In this document: piece by piece, positions 28,055-39,549 of the stretch
How the letters are laid out: every line of letters begins with the position of its first letter
Numbering within the stretch: the first letter of the stretch is position 1
NCBI GenBank assembly: GCA_009773315.1
Contig: WRPE01000008.1
Location: 1-64,000 of the forward strand
DNA length: 64,000 nucleotides
Reading direction: 5' to 3'
Source: Syntrophaceae bacterium
GTDB lineage: Bacteria; Desulfobacterota; Syntrophia; Syntrophales; Smithellaceae
The notes under the pieces: generated by a model
What the model saw: the letters and a program-made list of their open reading frames with translations, nothing else
Databases searched by the model: none
Told to the model about the DNA's origin: nothing
Made by a program: the position numbers and the translations under genes

Positions 28055-29096
28055 GAGCGCAGAAAAGTTATTGCCCAATCTGCTGGATTTCACCCTGGAA
28101 GAAATGGAAGAATTCATCGCTTCCTCCGGCAAGGAAAAATACCGCGCCCGGCAGATCATGAAATGGCTGCATCAATCCGGCAGCGCGTCTTTTGACACAA
28201 TGACCACGCTCTCACGGGACTTCCGGGAAAAACTCTCCGCCGCCGCCCGGATCTACAGACCGGAAATTGTCAAAATCCAGACATCGCAGGATGGCACACA
28301 AAAAGCGCTCCTGCGTCTGGAAGACGGCCTTTTCATCGAAAGTGTGCTCATTCCCGGGAAAAGCCATTGGACCATTTGCATGTCCACACAAGCCGGTTGC
28401 GCGATGGGCTGCGAATTTTGTCTGACGGCGCGTCAGGGATTCAAACGTAACTTAACGCCGGCGGAAATTGTCGGGCAACTGATTACTTTGAAGCACGGAA
28501 CACCGGAAGGCATCGCCATCAACAACATTGTGATGATGGGCATGGGCGAGCCGCTGAGTAATTATGCAAACACGCTTAAGTCGATCCAAATCCTAACCTG
28601 TGATTTCGGTCTGGGGATGTCCAACCGCAGAATAACCGTTTCCACCTGCGGACTTGCGCCACAAATCGTCCAACTGGGTAAAGACATCTGCATCAACCTG
28701 GCCGTATCCCTAAACGCACCTGATGATGAAACCCGAAATCAGCTCATGCCGATTAATAAAAAGTATCCGCTGCAAACGCTGCTCACCGCCTGCAAGAAGT
28801 ACCCTATGCCGGGACGGCGTCTGCTCACTTTTGAATATATCCTCATTGACGGCGTGAATTCATCACGAGCAGACGCGGATAAACTGGCCGCGCTTCTGAA
28901 AGATCAGCGCTGCAAATTGAATTTGATTGTCTTTAACGAATACCCCGGATCACCGTTTAAATCGCCATCTTTAAAAGACGTGGAAGCCTTTCAGCAAATT
29001 CTGCTAGACAGGCATTTTACCACCATGCTTCGCAAAAGCAAAGGCAGCGACATCCTCGCCGCCTGCGGTCAGTTGAGCGGCGCTTTCGGAATCTGA
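28047..29096 (+). CDS. rlmN: 23S rRNA (adenine-2503-C2)-methyltransferase
   Basis: 349 residues of the radical-SAM RlmN/Cfr family. It has an N-terminal helical domain ([13 protein letters not shown]), the cluster motif [10 protein letters not shown] (CxxxCxxC), GMGEPLSNY, and the C-terminal methyl-accepting cysteine in DILAACGQL. It methylates A2503 of 23S rRNA and A37 of some tRNAs. The ATG lies inside the end of icd, so translation is probably coupled to the TCA enzymes. RlmN is favoured over Cfr by genome context only. Confidence 0.93.
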   Translation: MIKSAEKLLPNLLDFTLEEMEEFIASSGKEKYRARQIMKWLHQSGSASFDTMTTLSRDFREKLSAAARIYRPEIVKIQTSQDGTQKALLRLEDGLFIESVLIPGKSHWTICMSTQAGCAMGCEFCLTARQGFKRNLTPAEIVGQLITLKHGTPEGIAINNIVMMGMGEPLSNYANTLKSIQILTCDFGLGMSNRRITVSTCGLAPQIVQLGKDICINLAVSLNAPDDETRNQLMPINKKYPLQTLLTACKKYPMPGRRLLTFEYILIDGVNSSRADADKLAALLKDQRCKLNLIVFNEYPGSPFKSPSLKDVEAFQQILLDRHFTTMLRKSKGSDILAACGQLSGAFGI

Positions 29097-29114
29097 TGTG
29101 CTGTTTATTGATGG

Positions 29115-29218
29115 CAATCAACAACCCCGCGAGCTCGCTGTCGAGTTATGAAATGAATGTCATCCTATCGTGAGCAAGCTCACGGCGAATTAACGCTCGT
29201 CCCGCAACAGCGGAATTA
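29115..29218 (-). repeat. Hairpin-rich dispersed repeat, copy 2 (inverted)
   Basis: The reverse complement matches 131-232 over about 100 bases with few differences, including the GCGAGCTCGC and CGTGAGC/GCTCACG stems and the terminal GGGACGAGCG. It lies between the convergent rlmN gene and the CoA-transferase remnant, where it could also act as a bidirectional terminator. Confidence 0.75.
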
Positions 29219-29258
29219 AAGAACTGAAATCTGCCGATAAAAAAACAAAAATTATGAA

Positions 29259-29515
29259 TTAAGTGTCCCCCGAAGTCCCTTCCATCTTTTTCAGTTCCTC
29301 CGGTAGTTTCTCCACCTCCGGACCCTGATAAATAACGTCTTCCTTGTAAAGTGTGTCGATCTCCTCTTCGGAATATCCCAGTACCGTCGAGAGGATGTCC
29401 CGATTGTGCTCTCCCAGGAAAGGGGCGTATCCTCTGATGAGGTTAACGTTTTCGCTCTTGCCTGTGAAATCCAAAACGTTTACATGGGAAGCGGACCTGG
29501 TTTCAGTGTTTTCAT
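29259..29515 (-). pseudogene. Remnant of a CaiB/BaiF family III CoA-transferase, internally deleted
   Basis: An AAAGGAG site and an ATG at 29515 begin MKTLKPGPLP, a typical CaiB/BaiF start. A one-base frameshift follows, then HVNVLDFTG, still N-terminal in character. The sequence then jumps to GYAPFLGEHNRDILSTVLGYSEEEIDTLY, the usual last ~50 residues of the family. A complete enzyme is about 400 residues, so some 330 residues are missing between preserved ends. The family moves CoA between acids; this copy cannot fold as one. The repeat at 29115 is adjacent to its 3' end. Confidence 0.7.
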
Positions 29516-29605
29516 GATAGACAGCTCCTTTGGTTATTGCTGCATGCTTATAGATACGGCCTATCTAATCTGCGAAGCAAAATACATTACCATTTCAAAC
29601 GAATC

Positions 29606-29896
29606 CTAAACGCATTCTTCCAATGGAAATGTAAAAGCCCGCAATCCGGCACGCGGCTGCTCTGCTCTAAGCCTCCGCACAAGCCCGATAAGTTTCTGAA
29701 TCTCCTCGTCCGGCACAGCCAGCATCAGGGTGTTGTTCCTACCCGGCCAGAAGTGCGTGTCCAGTTTGGGTTCACTTTCCTGGCCTTCACCCGTCGCGCC
29801 GTGAATTTTCGTATAAGATTTATAACCCGCCTCTTTAAAAGCAGCCGAAACGCTTTCATCGGAAGCTTCGGCATAAACAACAAAAAACATTTTCAT
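29606..29896 (-). CDS. PII-like (GlnB/CutA-fold) small protein of the RND operon
   Basis: 96 residues with the ferredoxin-like beta-alpha-beta pattern of PII-related proteins: MKMFFVVYAEASDESVSAAFKEAGYKS, a central loop that resembles the T-loop (about 30-50), and NNTLMLAVPDEEIQKLIGLVRRLR. Homologues are often encoded right behind RND efflux pumps. It lies 27 bases downstream of the permease gene in the same direction. A role as a small-molecule sensor for the pump is inferred from this placement only. Confidence 0.65.
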   Translation of the reverse strand: MKMFFVVYAEASDESVSAAFKEAGYKSYTKIHGATGEGQESEPKLDTHFWPGRNNTLMLAVPDEEIQKLIGLVRRLRAEQPRAGLRAFTFPLEECV

Positions 29897-29923
29897 ACGG
29901 TTAACCCTCAGCGTAACAACATA

Positions 29924-32900
29924 TTATTTTGCTGCAAGTTTTTCTTTTCTGCTTTTCCGGTTTTTGAATTTTTCGTTCCAGTCGTCAAAGATATCATAAG
30001 CGGACGGAATAACAATCAACGTCAAAACGAGTGATGTTAAGAGTCCGCCAATAACCGAAATACCCATTGGAGAACGTGTTTCCGCGCCCTCTCCGACACC
30101 CAGAGCAATCGGCAGCATGCCGAACACCATGGCAAACGTCGTCATGAGAATCGGCCGCATCCGGACAGGCCCCGCCTGAAGGATCGCTTCACGGCGCGAC
30201 ATCCCGCGTCCGCGTAAAACATTGGTATAGTCCACGAGCAAAATAGCATTCTTCTTTACCAGGCCCATGAGCAGAATCAGACCGATAAAACTGAAAACGT
30301 TCAGCGTCTGGCCGGTGATAAACAAGGCGCCAAAGGCTCCGACAAAAGAAAGCGGCAGGGAAAGCAAAACCGTAACCGGGTCAACAAAACTTTCAAATTG
30401 CGCAGCCAGAACCATATAAGCCATGATAACACCCAGCATCAGGGCAAAAAGCAGATAGCCAAAAGATTCCTGCATGGTATCAGCCATTCCCTGATATTTG
30501 GGTAAGTAATCCGACGGCAAAATTTTACCGGCAATGGAATCCAGTTCGTCTTTTGCCTGGCCCAGAGGTTTTCCCTCCAGAGAAGCAAATATGGTAATGG
30601 CTCTTTGCCGGTCAACACGGTTGATGACGCTGGGGCCGGTGCCTTCCTCCACCTTGACCACATTGGCCAGTTCAACGAGTTTCCCATCGCGGGCGCGCAC
30701 GGAAATGCGCTGCAGACCACCAATACTATCCCGGTCCTGCGGATTCAATCGAACCCTGAGATCATAACGCTTTCCTTTTTGCTCGTCTTTATAGCGGGCG
30801 ATATCCAATTCCCCGCTGATCAGCAGATTAATGGCCTCGGCAACGGTTGCCACGTCCACCCCCAGATTGGCCGCCCGGTCACGATCAATGTAAACTTTGA
30901 ATTCCGGCTTGCCCACTTCCAGAGATGTATCCACATCCACGATCCCCGGCAGCCTGGAGAACTCTGCTGTTATCTGTTTTGCATATTTCTGTAACGCAGC
31001 GAGGTCCTGTCCGCGAATGCTGTATTGAATCGGCACCTGTCTCTGACCGCCTCCCACAACCGAAATATCTTCCGCGGACACTTTCAACCCCGGAATCTGC
31101 CGCAATTTGATTCGTGCTATTTTTTTAAGTTCTTCCTGGTTTCTTTTGCGCTCCGCCTTCGGATGCAGGTTGAGAATCATCAAAGCGCGATTGGTATACC
31201 CCCCGTATCCCTGGATGTAATAGACCGATTTTATTTCGGGAATTTCCTGCATCATGGCTTCCGTCTTACCAAAATATTTTTCGATCTGATCCACGGAATA
31301 ATCAATCGGCGCTTCCATGCGAATTATAAAGACACCCTGATCTTCAGGCGGCGTAAACTCCTTACCGATAAATGCCGTAAGCCCGAGGCTCAAAACAAAT
31401 ATGATCAAGGCGGCCACAAGCACCGTCTTGCGATACCCTAATGTAAACTCCAAAGCCGTCCGGTAAAACGATTCCAGTTTTTTATAATAATGTTCCATCC
31501 GATCGCCGATTTTTGTCCAAATGTGTTTTTTGCCTTCTTTGCCGCTACTGCCGCTGATACCTGCGGCCAAGGAAATGGGTATGGATTTTTTGTGGGATTT
31601 GAGAAAAATAGATGCCATCATCGGCGTCAAGGTAAAGGAAACGAGCAGCGAAACCAGAATAGCGAAAATGATCGTCAAGGCAAACTGGAGGAAAAACATG
31701 CCGATGATCCCTTTCATAAAGGCAACAGGCAGAAAGATAGCCACAATGGCAAACGTCGTGGCCATAACCGCCAGGCCGATTTCCGACGTGCCAAAAGTTG
31801 CCGCCTCGCGCGGCTCCATACCCTCTTCCACGTGACGGTAGATATTTTCAATAACAATAATCGCGTCGTCAATCAGCAAACCCACCGAAAGCGATAGTGC
31901 CAGCATGGTCATGTTGTTAAAGGTAAAGCCGAAAGCATTAATCAACGCAAACGTCGAGATCACGGAAATAGGCAGAGCAACGGCACTGATTAAAGTTGTG
32001 CGTATATTCTTAAGAAAAATAAATACGGCCAGGATGGCAAAAATACTGCCGATGATTAAGTGGAACTGCACTTCCGTGATCGAACGCACAACGAAAAGCG
32101 ACCGATCCATGGCAATATTGACTTTCATTCCCGGAGGCAGTGTCTTGTTGATTCTTTCCATCTCCAGTTTGACGCGGTTGGCCACCTCCACAGTATTGGT
32201 TCCCGATTGCTTCTGAATCGCCATACCAACGGCCGGGATAAGGTTGAAACGCGCCAAAGACCTTTTTTCCTCCATGCCGTCTTCCGCCCTGCCGATATCC
32301 CGGACACGAACCGGCGCGCCTTTGTAGTAACTGATGATCAAGTCATTGAAATCAGGGATTTTGGCAAACTCACCCTTAATTCGGACTGTGTATTCTTTTG
32401 TTTGCGTTTCAATGCGACCGCCCGGCAACTCGATATTTTCACGTTTCAAGGCCAGAACTACGTCGCCCGGAGATACCTGATAGGCCTGCATTTTCGCGGC
32501 ATCCAGCCAGATGCGCACTTGCCGCAGCCGCAGACCGTAGAAAATGACATCACCGACGCCATTAATGCGCTGTAATTGTTCTTTCAGAACTTCATCGGCG
32601 TAAGTGGAAAGATCGCGCACCGACCGGTTCCCGGAAAGATTCAGAAACAAAATCGGCGATGCATCGGGGTCCACCTTGGCAATCCTGGGTTCTTCAATAT
32701 CAGCGGGCAATTTGTTTCGTATCCCGGATACTTTTTCACGCACATCCTGAACAGCCTGGTCGATATTCCTCTCCAGAACAAATTCGATGGTCGTACGCGA
32801 CATGCTTTCGTAGCTTGTGGAGGTAATGCTCTTGACCCCGTTAATGGTATTGACGGCGCCTTCAATACGGTCGGTGACATCGACATCCATGACGTCGGGA

Positions 32901-33064
32901 CTGGCGCCTTTCAATGTCGTCGTAATGGTGACAATGGGAAAATCAATCTTGGGGAAAAGATCAACACCAATGGAGGGATAACTGACAATGCCCAGCACCA
33001 CCAGAGCCATAATAACCATGGTGGCGAAAACAGGACGTTTAACAGAGGTATCAGCGAGCCACAT
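29924..33064 (-). CDS. RND efflux pump inner-membrane permease (HAE1/AcrB type)
   Basis: 1046 residues, full length. The first transmembrane helix is at 10-30, and the large periplasmic porter loops lie at about 35-330 and 560-860. The proton-relay pair Asp-Asp is in [19 protein letters not shown] near residue 400, and the C-terminal six-helix repeat ends with [20 protein letters not shown]. The hydrophobic-amphiphilic efflux motifs differ from the metal-efflux (CusA) subgroup. It overlaps the upstream adaptor gene by 14 bases. Substrate is unknown; drugs, bile acids or fatty acids are usual for the class. Confidence 0.95.
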   Translation of the reverse strand: MWLADTSVKRPVFATMVIMALVVLGIVSYPSIGVDLFPKIDFPIVTITTTLKGASPDVMDVDVTDRIEGAVNTINGVKSITSTSYESMSRTTIEFVLERNIDQAVQDVREKVSGIRNKLPADIEEPRIAKVDPDASPILFLNLSGNRSVRDLSTYADEVLKEQLQRINGVGDVIFYGLRLRQVRIWLDAAKMQAYQVSPGDVVLALKRENIELPGGRIETQTKEYTVRIKGEFAKIPDFNDLIISYYKGAPVRVRDIGRAEDGMEEKRSLARFNLIPAVGMAIQKQSGTNTVEVANRVKLEMERINKTLPPGMKVNIAMDRSLFVVRSITEVQFHLIIGSIFAILAVFIFLKNIRTTLISAVALPISVISTFALINAFGFTFNNMTMLALSLSVGLLIDDAIIVIENIYRHVEEGMEPREAATFGTSEIGLAVMATTFAIVAIFLPVAFMKGIIGMFFLQFALTIIFAILVSLLVSFTLTPMMASIFLKSHKKSIPISLAAGISGSSGKEGKKHIWTKIGDRMEHYYKKLESFYRTALEFTLGYRKTVLVAALIIFVLSLGLTAFIGKEFTPPEDQGVFIIRMEAPIDYSVDQIEKYFGKTEAMMQEIPEIKSVYYIQGYGGYTNRALMILNLHPKAERKRNQEELKKIARIKLRQIPGLKVSAEDISVVGGGQRQVPIQYSIRGQDLAALQKYAKQITAEFSRLPGIVDVDTSLEVGKPEFKVYIDRDRAANLGVDVATVAEAINLLISGELDIARYKDEQKGKRYDLRVRLNPQDRDSIGGLQRISVRARDGKLVELANVVKVEEGTGPSVINRVDRQRAITIFASLEGKPLGQAKDELDSIAGKILPSDYLPKYQGMADTMQESFGYLLFALMLGVIMAYMVLAAQFESFVDPVTVLLSLPLSFVGAFGALFITGQTLNVFSFIGLILLMGLVKKNAILLVDYTNVLRGRGMSRREAILQAGPVRMRPILMTTFAMVFGMLPIALGVGEGAETRSPMGISVIGGLLTSLVLTLIVIPSAYDIFDDWNEKFKNRKSRKEKLAAK

Positions 33065-34172
33065 TGACCTTCACTCCTTCCGACAAATTGTTCTGGCCGA
33101 CCACGACGACCTGCTCTTTTTCTTTGAGGCCTTCCGGAATTTCCATATATTCGCCGTATTTGTTACCCGTTTTGATAATTCTTTCCTGCGCTTTATTTCC
33201 GTTCACCACAAAAACGCGTATGACCGGACCGTCATAGAGAAGAGCCGTGATGGGAACAACCACCGTATCCCGCGCAGCCTGCGTAAAGATCTGTATCCGG
33301 GCAAAATATCCCGGTTTCAACATATGATTAGCATTGGGAACCATAGCCTCCGCCTGCAGCGTCCGCGTTCTTTCCTCCACATTCGGATAAAGCAAACTGA
33401 CCTTGCCCTTGAATTGCTTACCGGGAAAAGCATCGACGGTAAAACTAACTTCCTGACCAATTCTTAACCCGGCAACATCTTTTTCACTGACGGTAAAATT
33501 AAGCTTCAGCGGATTGATTTTAATCAACTGCAGAAGCGGCGTACCGTTACGGACATAATCGCCCACGGACACTTTCTTTTCCTTCACCGAGCCGACAAGC
33601 GGTGAATAAATTTTGGTCCGGACAAATCTTTCCCGCGAGATCGCCAGGGTTGCTTTTGCTCTTTCCAGTTCCGCTTCCGCCAGCGCCACTCGTGTGGATA
33701 TGTCATCGAATTGCTGCTTGGTAATAAGTTCTTCCTGGTACAGGGCATCTTTTCTCTTATATTCGGCCTTAGCATTAGCCAGAGAAGCCTGTGCCTGTTT
33801 GAGTGCGGCTTCCGATCTCTTCCAGTCCAACTGGTAATCGGTCTCGTTGATTTCCGCCAGAAGCATTCCCGAGCCGACGGCTGTTCCCACGTCCACCGTA
33901 ATCTTTTTAATAAGGCCGTCCACTTCGGAACTGACCATGACCTCTTCATCGGCTTTCAGCGTTCCGGTCGTCTCCAGGTAGGGTTGAACTTTTTTTACTT
34001 CCGCGGGCCAGACACGCACATTCACCATTCTCTCCGGCTCCGCTTTCTTTTCCTTTTGACAAGCGTTTAAAGGAAAAATACCAAGCACAATCAAAACCGC
34101 TGCTACCAGGACCTTGGCAATCGACCGTCTGGACATCGCGTTATCGGAATAAGTTGTTTTCTGAACCCCCAT
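33051..34172 (-). CDS. RND efflux periplasmic adaptor (membrane fusion protein)
   Basis: 373 residues from the ATG at 34172, chosen because GAGGAGG stands 9 bases upstream. It has an N-terminal membrane segment, then the lipobox-like LNACQ, so it is likely a lipoprotein. Next come a lipoyl/barrel-sandwich part, a coiled-coil hairpin (residues about 95-165, rich in Ala/Glu/Lys heptads), and beta-barrel and membrane-proximal domains. It links the permease to a TolC channel. It overlaps the permease gene start and follows two TolC-family genes. Confidence 0.93.
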   Translation of the reverse strand: MGVQKTTYSDNAMSRRSIAKVLVAAVLIVLGIFPLNACQKEKKAEPERMVNVRVWPAEVKKVQPYLETTGTLKADEEVMVSSEVDGLIKKITVDVGTAVGSGMLLAEINETDYQLDWKRSEAALKQAQASLANAKAEYKRKDALYQEELITKQQFDDISTRVALAEAELERAKATLAISRERFVRTKIYSPLVGSVKEKKVSVGDYVRNGTPLLQLIKINPLKLNFTVSEKDVAGLRIGQEVSFTVDAFPGKQFKGKVSLLYPNVEERTRTLQAEAMVPNANHMLKPGYFARIQIFTQAARDTVVVPITALLYDGPVIRVFVVNGNKAQERIIKTGNKYGEYMEIPEGLKEKEQVVVVGQNNLSEGVKVNVAR

Positions 34173-34214
34173 TGATCCTATCCTCCTCGTGACATGATCG
34201 CGCACTTTGATGCG

Positions 34215-35528
34215 TTAAATACCCTCATTAATAAATTGTAACAGTGTGCCGCTTGATCTTCTGACTTTCAAATGCGCCAGTTGATAGCCGTATAAAGCTT
34301 CAGCCACATTCTTTTCCGATGATAAAAGAAGGGAGTTGGCATCCATCACATCCAGACTCGTTACCAGGCCGTTTTCGTACTGTCTTAAGACGGCATTGTA
34401 ATTATCCTCGGCAAAAACGAGTTGATCCTTCAAAAATTTCAGCGCGCCTTTTTGTGTTTCCAAATCCAGATAAGCGCCCTCCAGTTCGATAGTGATATTC
34501 TTTTTAAAATCTTCATAAGCCAGGCGCACCTGACGCTCTTTGGCCTTTGCTTCTTTAAGTTCAGCTATTCTCAAGCCGCCCTCAAAAAAAGGAAACGTCA
34601 GCGACACGCCGGCCAAAACATTTTCCCGGTTGAATGTTCCGACCATAGGATATTGATCCGCACCATTATAAATGGCAAACAATCCCACATTAGGCCAGAA
34701 GGCGCCTCTGGCATATTTCACCTGTTGCTCAGCCATTTGCGTCTGCATATCATAACTTTGCAAATCAGCTCTTGCGGTCAAGGCCGTCTCGCGTAATTTT
34801 TCAAATTGATTAAAATCGGATGAGGGGATTTCTTTATCTTTTAAACGGAAGTTATCTTCAATGCCCGTGATGCGGATCAGCTGAGCGCGTGCCAGCTTGA
34901 ACGCATTAGTCGCTCGAAGGTAATCGGCGCGGGCGCCCGATAATTCACCGTCGGCCCGTAAGAGCGCGGTTTTGGTTGCTTCGCCGACCTTCACTCTCTT
35001 TTCTGCGGAATGACGGTATTGCGTGAGCCTCTCTACATTGGCCGCCGCGATTTCAAGGGCTTTTTTCGCTTTGAGAACATCATAATAGGAAGACGAAACA
35101 GCAAGGACAAAATCCGATTTGGCGGCAGTGAGATCAAACTCGCTTTTCGTAATAGACTGTCCGGCAAATTTTAAAGCATCCAGCTCGCGCGCGGAGAGAG
35201 AAAAAGCCTGGTCCGCGCGAACTCCCCACGTTCCGGAATCATTAGGCTGAATGAGGACATTACTGTAAGCAGGAGGTGCGCCGTATTTGCTTTCCGTGAA
35301 ATGGCTATACGTGCCGAACGCCGTTACCCTGGGCATTAAAACCGCCCAAGCCTTATTCTTGCCCATCTGTGCGATATAGAGATTTTCCTGGGCATACTTT
35401 ATTTTTTCGGAATTTTTCAGCGCCTGCTGGTACAGATCTTTTAAGGCATATTCCTGCGCCAGTCCGGCAGGCGTGGACATAAGGACGACGGCAAACAGAA
35501 TCATCAGGCATGACCATACTTTCTTCAT
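34215..35528 (-). CDS. TolC-family outer-membrane efflux protein (second)
   Basis: 437 residues with a signal peptide (to about residue 24, cleavage near GLA). It contains the duplicated long-helix OEP pattern: NSEKIKYAQENLYIAQMG, then ALEIAAANVERLTQYRHSAEKRVKVGEATKTALLRADGEL, and the second repeat ending in VLRQYENGLVTSLDVMDANSLLLSSEK. It would form a trimeric channel through the outer membrane. It is 42 bases upstream of the adaptor gene and is the likelier direct partner of this pump. Confidence 0.9.
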   Translation of the reverse strand: MKKVWSCLMILFAVVLMSTPAGLAQEYALKDLYQQALKNSEKIKYAQENLYIAQMGKNKAWAVLMPRVTAFGTYSHFTESKYGAPPAYSNVLIQPNDSGTWGVRADQAFSLSARELDALKFAGQSITKSEFDLTAAKSDFVLAVSSSYYDVLKAKKALEIAAANVERLTQYRHSAEKRVKVGEATKTALLRADGELSGARADYLRATNAFKLARAQLIRITGIEDNFRLKDKEIPSSDFNQFEKLRETALTARADLQSYDMQTQMAEQQVKYARGAFWPNVGLFAIYNGADQYPMVGTFNRENVLAGVSLTFPFFEGGLRIAELKEAKAKERQVRLAYEDFKKNITIELEGAYLDLETQKGALKFLKDQLVFAEDNYNAVLRQYENGLVTSLDVMDANSLLLSSEKNVAEALYGYQLAHLKVRRSSGTLLQFINEGI

Positions 35529-35565
35529 TCTTAAAAAATCCTTTCCTTGTCACAAAAGCTCTTAA

Positions 35566-36900
35566 CTATCGGCTGATGACGCCCATGGCTCTTTGCAGGC
35601 GGGCGTAAGAAATATTGTAATCAGCCAAAGCATTCGCATACTCTGATTTGGCCCGGGTAAGAAGCGTTTGAGCATCAAGCACTTCCGTTGAACGCGCCAC
35701 CCTTTCTTTATAACGAGCTTCGGAAATCCGGAAATTCTCCTCGGCCTGATCGATCACTTTTTGCGAAACGGCGATTTGGCTTTCGGCTTCCTGTAACAGG
35801 AGATACGCATTCTTGATCTCCAGCGCAATCTGGTCATTTAACTCCTTGGCTTGATCAATGGCCTGATTTTCCATGGCTCTTCCGGCATCAACCCGGAATT
35901 TCGTCTTCCCCCATTCCCAGAAGTTCCAACTGGCCACCGCCATCACCTGCCAGCTTTCCATGTCTTTATATTCGGTGCCGGAAACGGATGGTGTATCACC
36001 GAAGCGTGCATACTGACCGACAAAGTTGACCGAGGGGAAAAATTCACTTTGCGCCACGCGGACCATTTTGCCTGCCTGCTCGGCCTTGAGTGCGGAGATC
36101 TTGAGTTCCGGTCGATGCTGCCAGGCGCTCTCCAGACAGTCCTGAAATGATTGATTGAGCGGTTTATAGCCGAGAACATCAACAACCTCCACGGGCAATA
36201 ATAATTCCCGTTTTAAAACGGTATTCAAACGCGCTTTCGCCAGTTCCACGGCATTTTGCGCCCTCACCAGCGCCTGCCTGCCGTTGGCCAGTTCCACCTC
36301 GGTTTGCAGCAGGTCATTTTTGGGAATTAACCCGACCTGATAGAAATTCTGCGCGACATCACGATGCGCGGCCAGCATTCCTACCGCCTGGCGAGATGTA
36401 TCCCGAAGCCTTTGCATCCGCAAAATGTTGTAATAGGTAATTTTAACATCCTGAACCACATCCTGGGACTTAGCCGTTTCTTCAACAAGGGCGGCATTTT
36501 CAGCAATCTTACTGGCCTGATAGTTGGCCAGTATTCCCCCGCCTGCAAAAAGCGGCTGACGGGCTTCGATGACCCAGTTATAATTATTGATCGTTCCAGT
36601 AACCATGTTACTGGCGGGGATCAGGGGAGGAATTCCTGGAAAGTAGAAACTCGGTGCTTCATTGAGGCGCGTATAGCTGTATGACGTGCTTAATCTGGGT
36701 AGAAATCCGGTCATCGCCTCCCGCTTCCTGGCTTCGGCTCCCCTTGCTCCTTCTTTGGCGATATGAATCACCAAACTGTTCTTGAGCGCGATAGAAATAC
36801 TCTCTTCAAGCGTTAGAGGCTGGACCGCCCTGATGGATACAGGAAGAAATAACAAGACGGCAAACGTCACTGCCAGTATACACCGAATTTTAATTGTCAT
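35566..36900 (-). CDS. TolC-family outer-membrane efflux protein (first)
   Basis: 444 residues with a signal peptide (residues 1-25) and two OEP repeats. LTLEESISIALKNSLVI is at the start of the mature protein, ARYKERVARSTEVLDAQTLLTRAKSEYANALADYN at the end. It differs clearly from the next gene, so the pair is not a recent tandem duplication. It is the first gene of the efflux operon, with 230 bp of non-coding sequence before it. Two outer-membrane factors in one RND operon is uncommon. Confidence 0.9.
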   Translation of the reverse strand: MTIKIRCILAVTFAVLLFLPVSIRAVQPLTLEESISIALKNSLVIHIAKEGARGAEARKREAMTGFLPRLSTSYSYTRLNEAPSFYFPGIPPLIPASNMVTGTINNYNWVIEARQPLFAGGGILANYQASKIAENAALVEETAKSQDVVQDVKITYYNILRMQRLRDTSRQAVGMLAAHRDVAQNFYQVGLIPKNDLLQTEVELANGRQALVRAQNAVELAKARLNTVLKRELLLPVEVVDVLGYKPLNQSFQDCLESAWQHRPELKISALKAEQAGKMVRVAQSEFFPSVNFVGQYARFGDTPSVSGTEYKDMESWQVMAVASWNFWEWGKTKFRVDAGRAMENQAIDQAKELNDQIALEIKNAYLLLQEAESQIAVSQKVIDQAEENFRISEARYKERVARSTEVLDAQTLLTRAKSEYANALADYNISYARLQRAMGVISR

Positions 36901-37130
36901 GTTTCTTCACTCCACTCAAAAATATGTCTAAGATCATTTCTTTTTGGAAATAAACTTATCATACAGATTTTTGGCTGATTTCACGTCCTGCTCGATGGAT
37001 GCATACATTATGGTCAATTTTTCAATGACTGTGGTTGTATAAAGATGTTCCTTATTTGTCAAGAATTTCATAGAGAGACTAAATAGGAGGTTTTGGGAAT
37101 CTTTTGAGTTACAAAAGCCGTTGCGAAAAC

Positions 37131-38090
37131 TTATCCGCCGATATTTTCAAACAGTACGGTTGAAAGATACCGTTCTCCGGCGTCCGGCAGGATTACAACT
37201 ATTGTCTTGCCCGCAAACTCATCTCGTTTAGCCAATCTCACAGCAACTGCTGCGGCTGCACCGCAGGAAATACCAACCAGCATGCCTTCTTCCTTGGCTA
37301 ACCTGCGGGCGAATTCGACTGCTTCGGCACTGTCCACTTGTTCCACACGATCGACAACCGATAAATCCAGTGTATCGGGAATGAACCCCGCGCCGATTCC
37401 CTGAATTTTATGCGGCCCTGGTTTCAAATCCTCTCCGGCCAATTTTTGGCTGATCACCGGGCTTTCTTTGGGTTCCACAGCAACGGAAATAATTTTCCTG
37501 CCCATTTTGTTTTTAATGTAACGGGAGATGCCGGAAATTGTTCCGCCAGTGCCAACTCCGGCAACCAGAACATCAATAGTACCTTCAGTATCATTCCAGA
37601 TTTCCGGTCCGGTTGTTTTTTCGTGAATCGCCGGGTTAGCCGGATTTTTGAACTGCTGCGGTAGAAAATATTTCTTTGGATCGGATGCGGCAATGGCTTC
37701 CGCTTTATTGATTGCGCCTTTCATGCCTTCCGCGCCGGGCGTAAGGATAAGATTGGCTCCAAAGGCCGCAAGGACTTTCCGGCGTTCAATACTCATCGTC
37801 TCCGGCATGGTCAGCGTGAGCTGATAGCCGCGCGCTGCCGCGACATAGGCCAGAGCGATACCCGTGTTGCCACTGGTCGGTTCGATGATTTCCACACCGG
37901 GTTTAAGCAGCCCTTTTTCCTCGGCATCCCAGATCATGGCCGCCCCAATCCGGCACTTAACGGAATAAGCAGGATTGCGGCCTTCGATCTTTGCTAGAAT
38001 GGTGGCTTTTGCACCTGCGGTGATATGGTTTAATTTTACCAGTGGTGTATTGCCGATAGACTGAGAATTGTCTGCATATATTTTTTTCAT
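37131..38090 (-). CDS. cysK: Cysteine synthase (O-acetylserine sulfhydrylase)
   Basis: 319 residues of the PLP fold-type II family. PLP is bound to the Lys in [25 protein letters not shown] is the substrate loop, GTGGTISG the phosphate-binding loop, and [10 protein letters not shown] the C-terminal serine/cysteine motif. It makes cysteine from O-acetylserine and sulfide. The length and SVKCR motif favour CysK over CysM. It is downstream of metY, from which it is separated by a perfect palindrome. Confidence 0.95.
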   Translation of the reverse strand: MKKIYADNSQSIGNTPLVKLNHITAGAKATILAKIEGRNPAYSVKCRIGAAMIWDAEEKGLLKPGVEIIEPTSGNTGIALAYVAAARGYQLTLTMPETMSIERRKVLAAFGANLILTPGAEGMKGAINKAEAIAASDPKKYFLPQQFKNPANPAIHEKTTGPEIWNDTEGTIDVLVAGVGTGGTISGISRYIKNKMGRKIISVAVEPKESPVISQKLAGEDLKPGPHKIQGIGAGFIPDTLDLSVVDRVEQVDSAEAVEFARRLAKEEGMLVGISCGAAAAVAVRLAKRDEFAGKTIVVILPDAGERYLSTVLFENIGG

Positions 38091-38114
38091 AATTCATCTC
38101 CTGAACACTTAAAT

Positions 38115-38142
38115 GCAGGGAACAGTCGCGACTGTTCCCTGC
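38115..38142. repeat. Perfect 28-bp palindrome between cysK and metY
   Basis: GCAGGGAACAGTCG followed directly by its own reverse complement, with no mismatch and no loop. No T-run follows on either side (downstream on the minus strand is AAGTGTTCAGG). It may be an mRNA processing/attenuation stem, an operator for a dimeric regulator, or one copy of a genomic palindromic repeat. Confidence 0.7.
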
Positions 38143-38202
38143 GGATCAAAAATTTTCACCCTCCCTGTTGTCCGTCCCCTTAAGGGAGAGACAAATAAGG
38201 AA

Positions 38203-39549
<1,347 letters not shown>

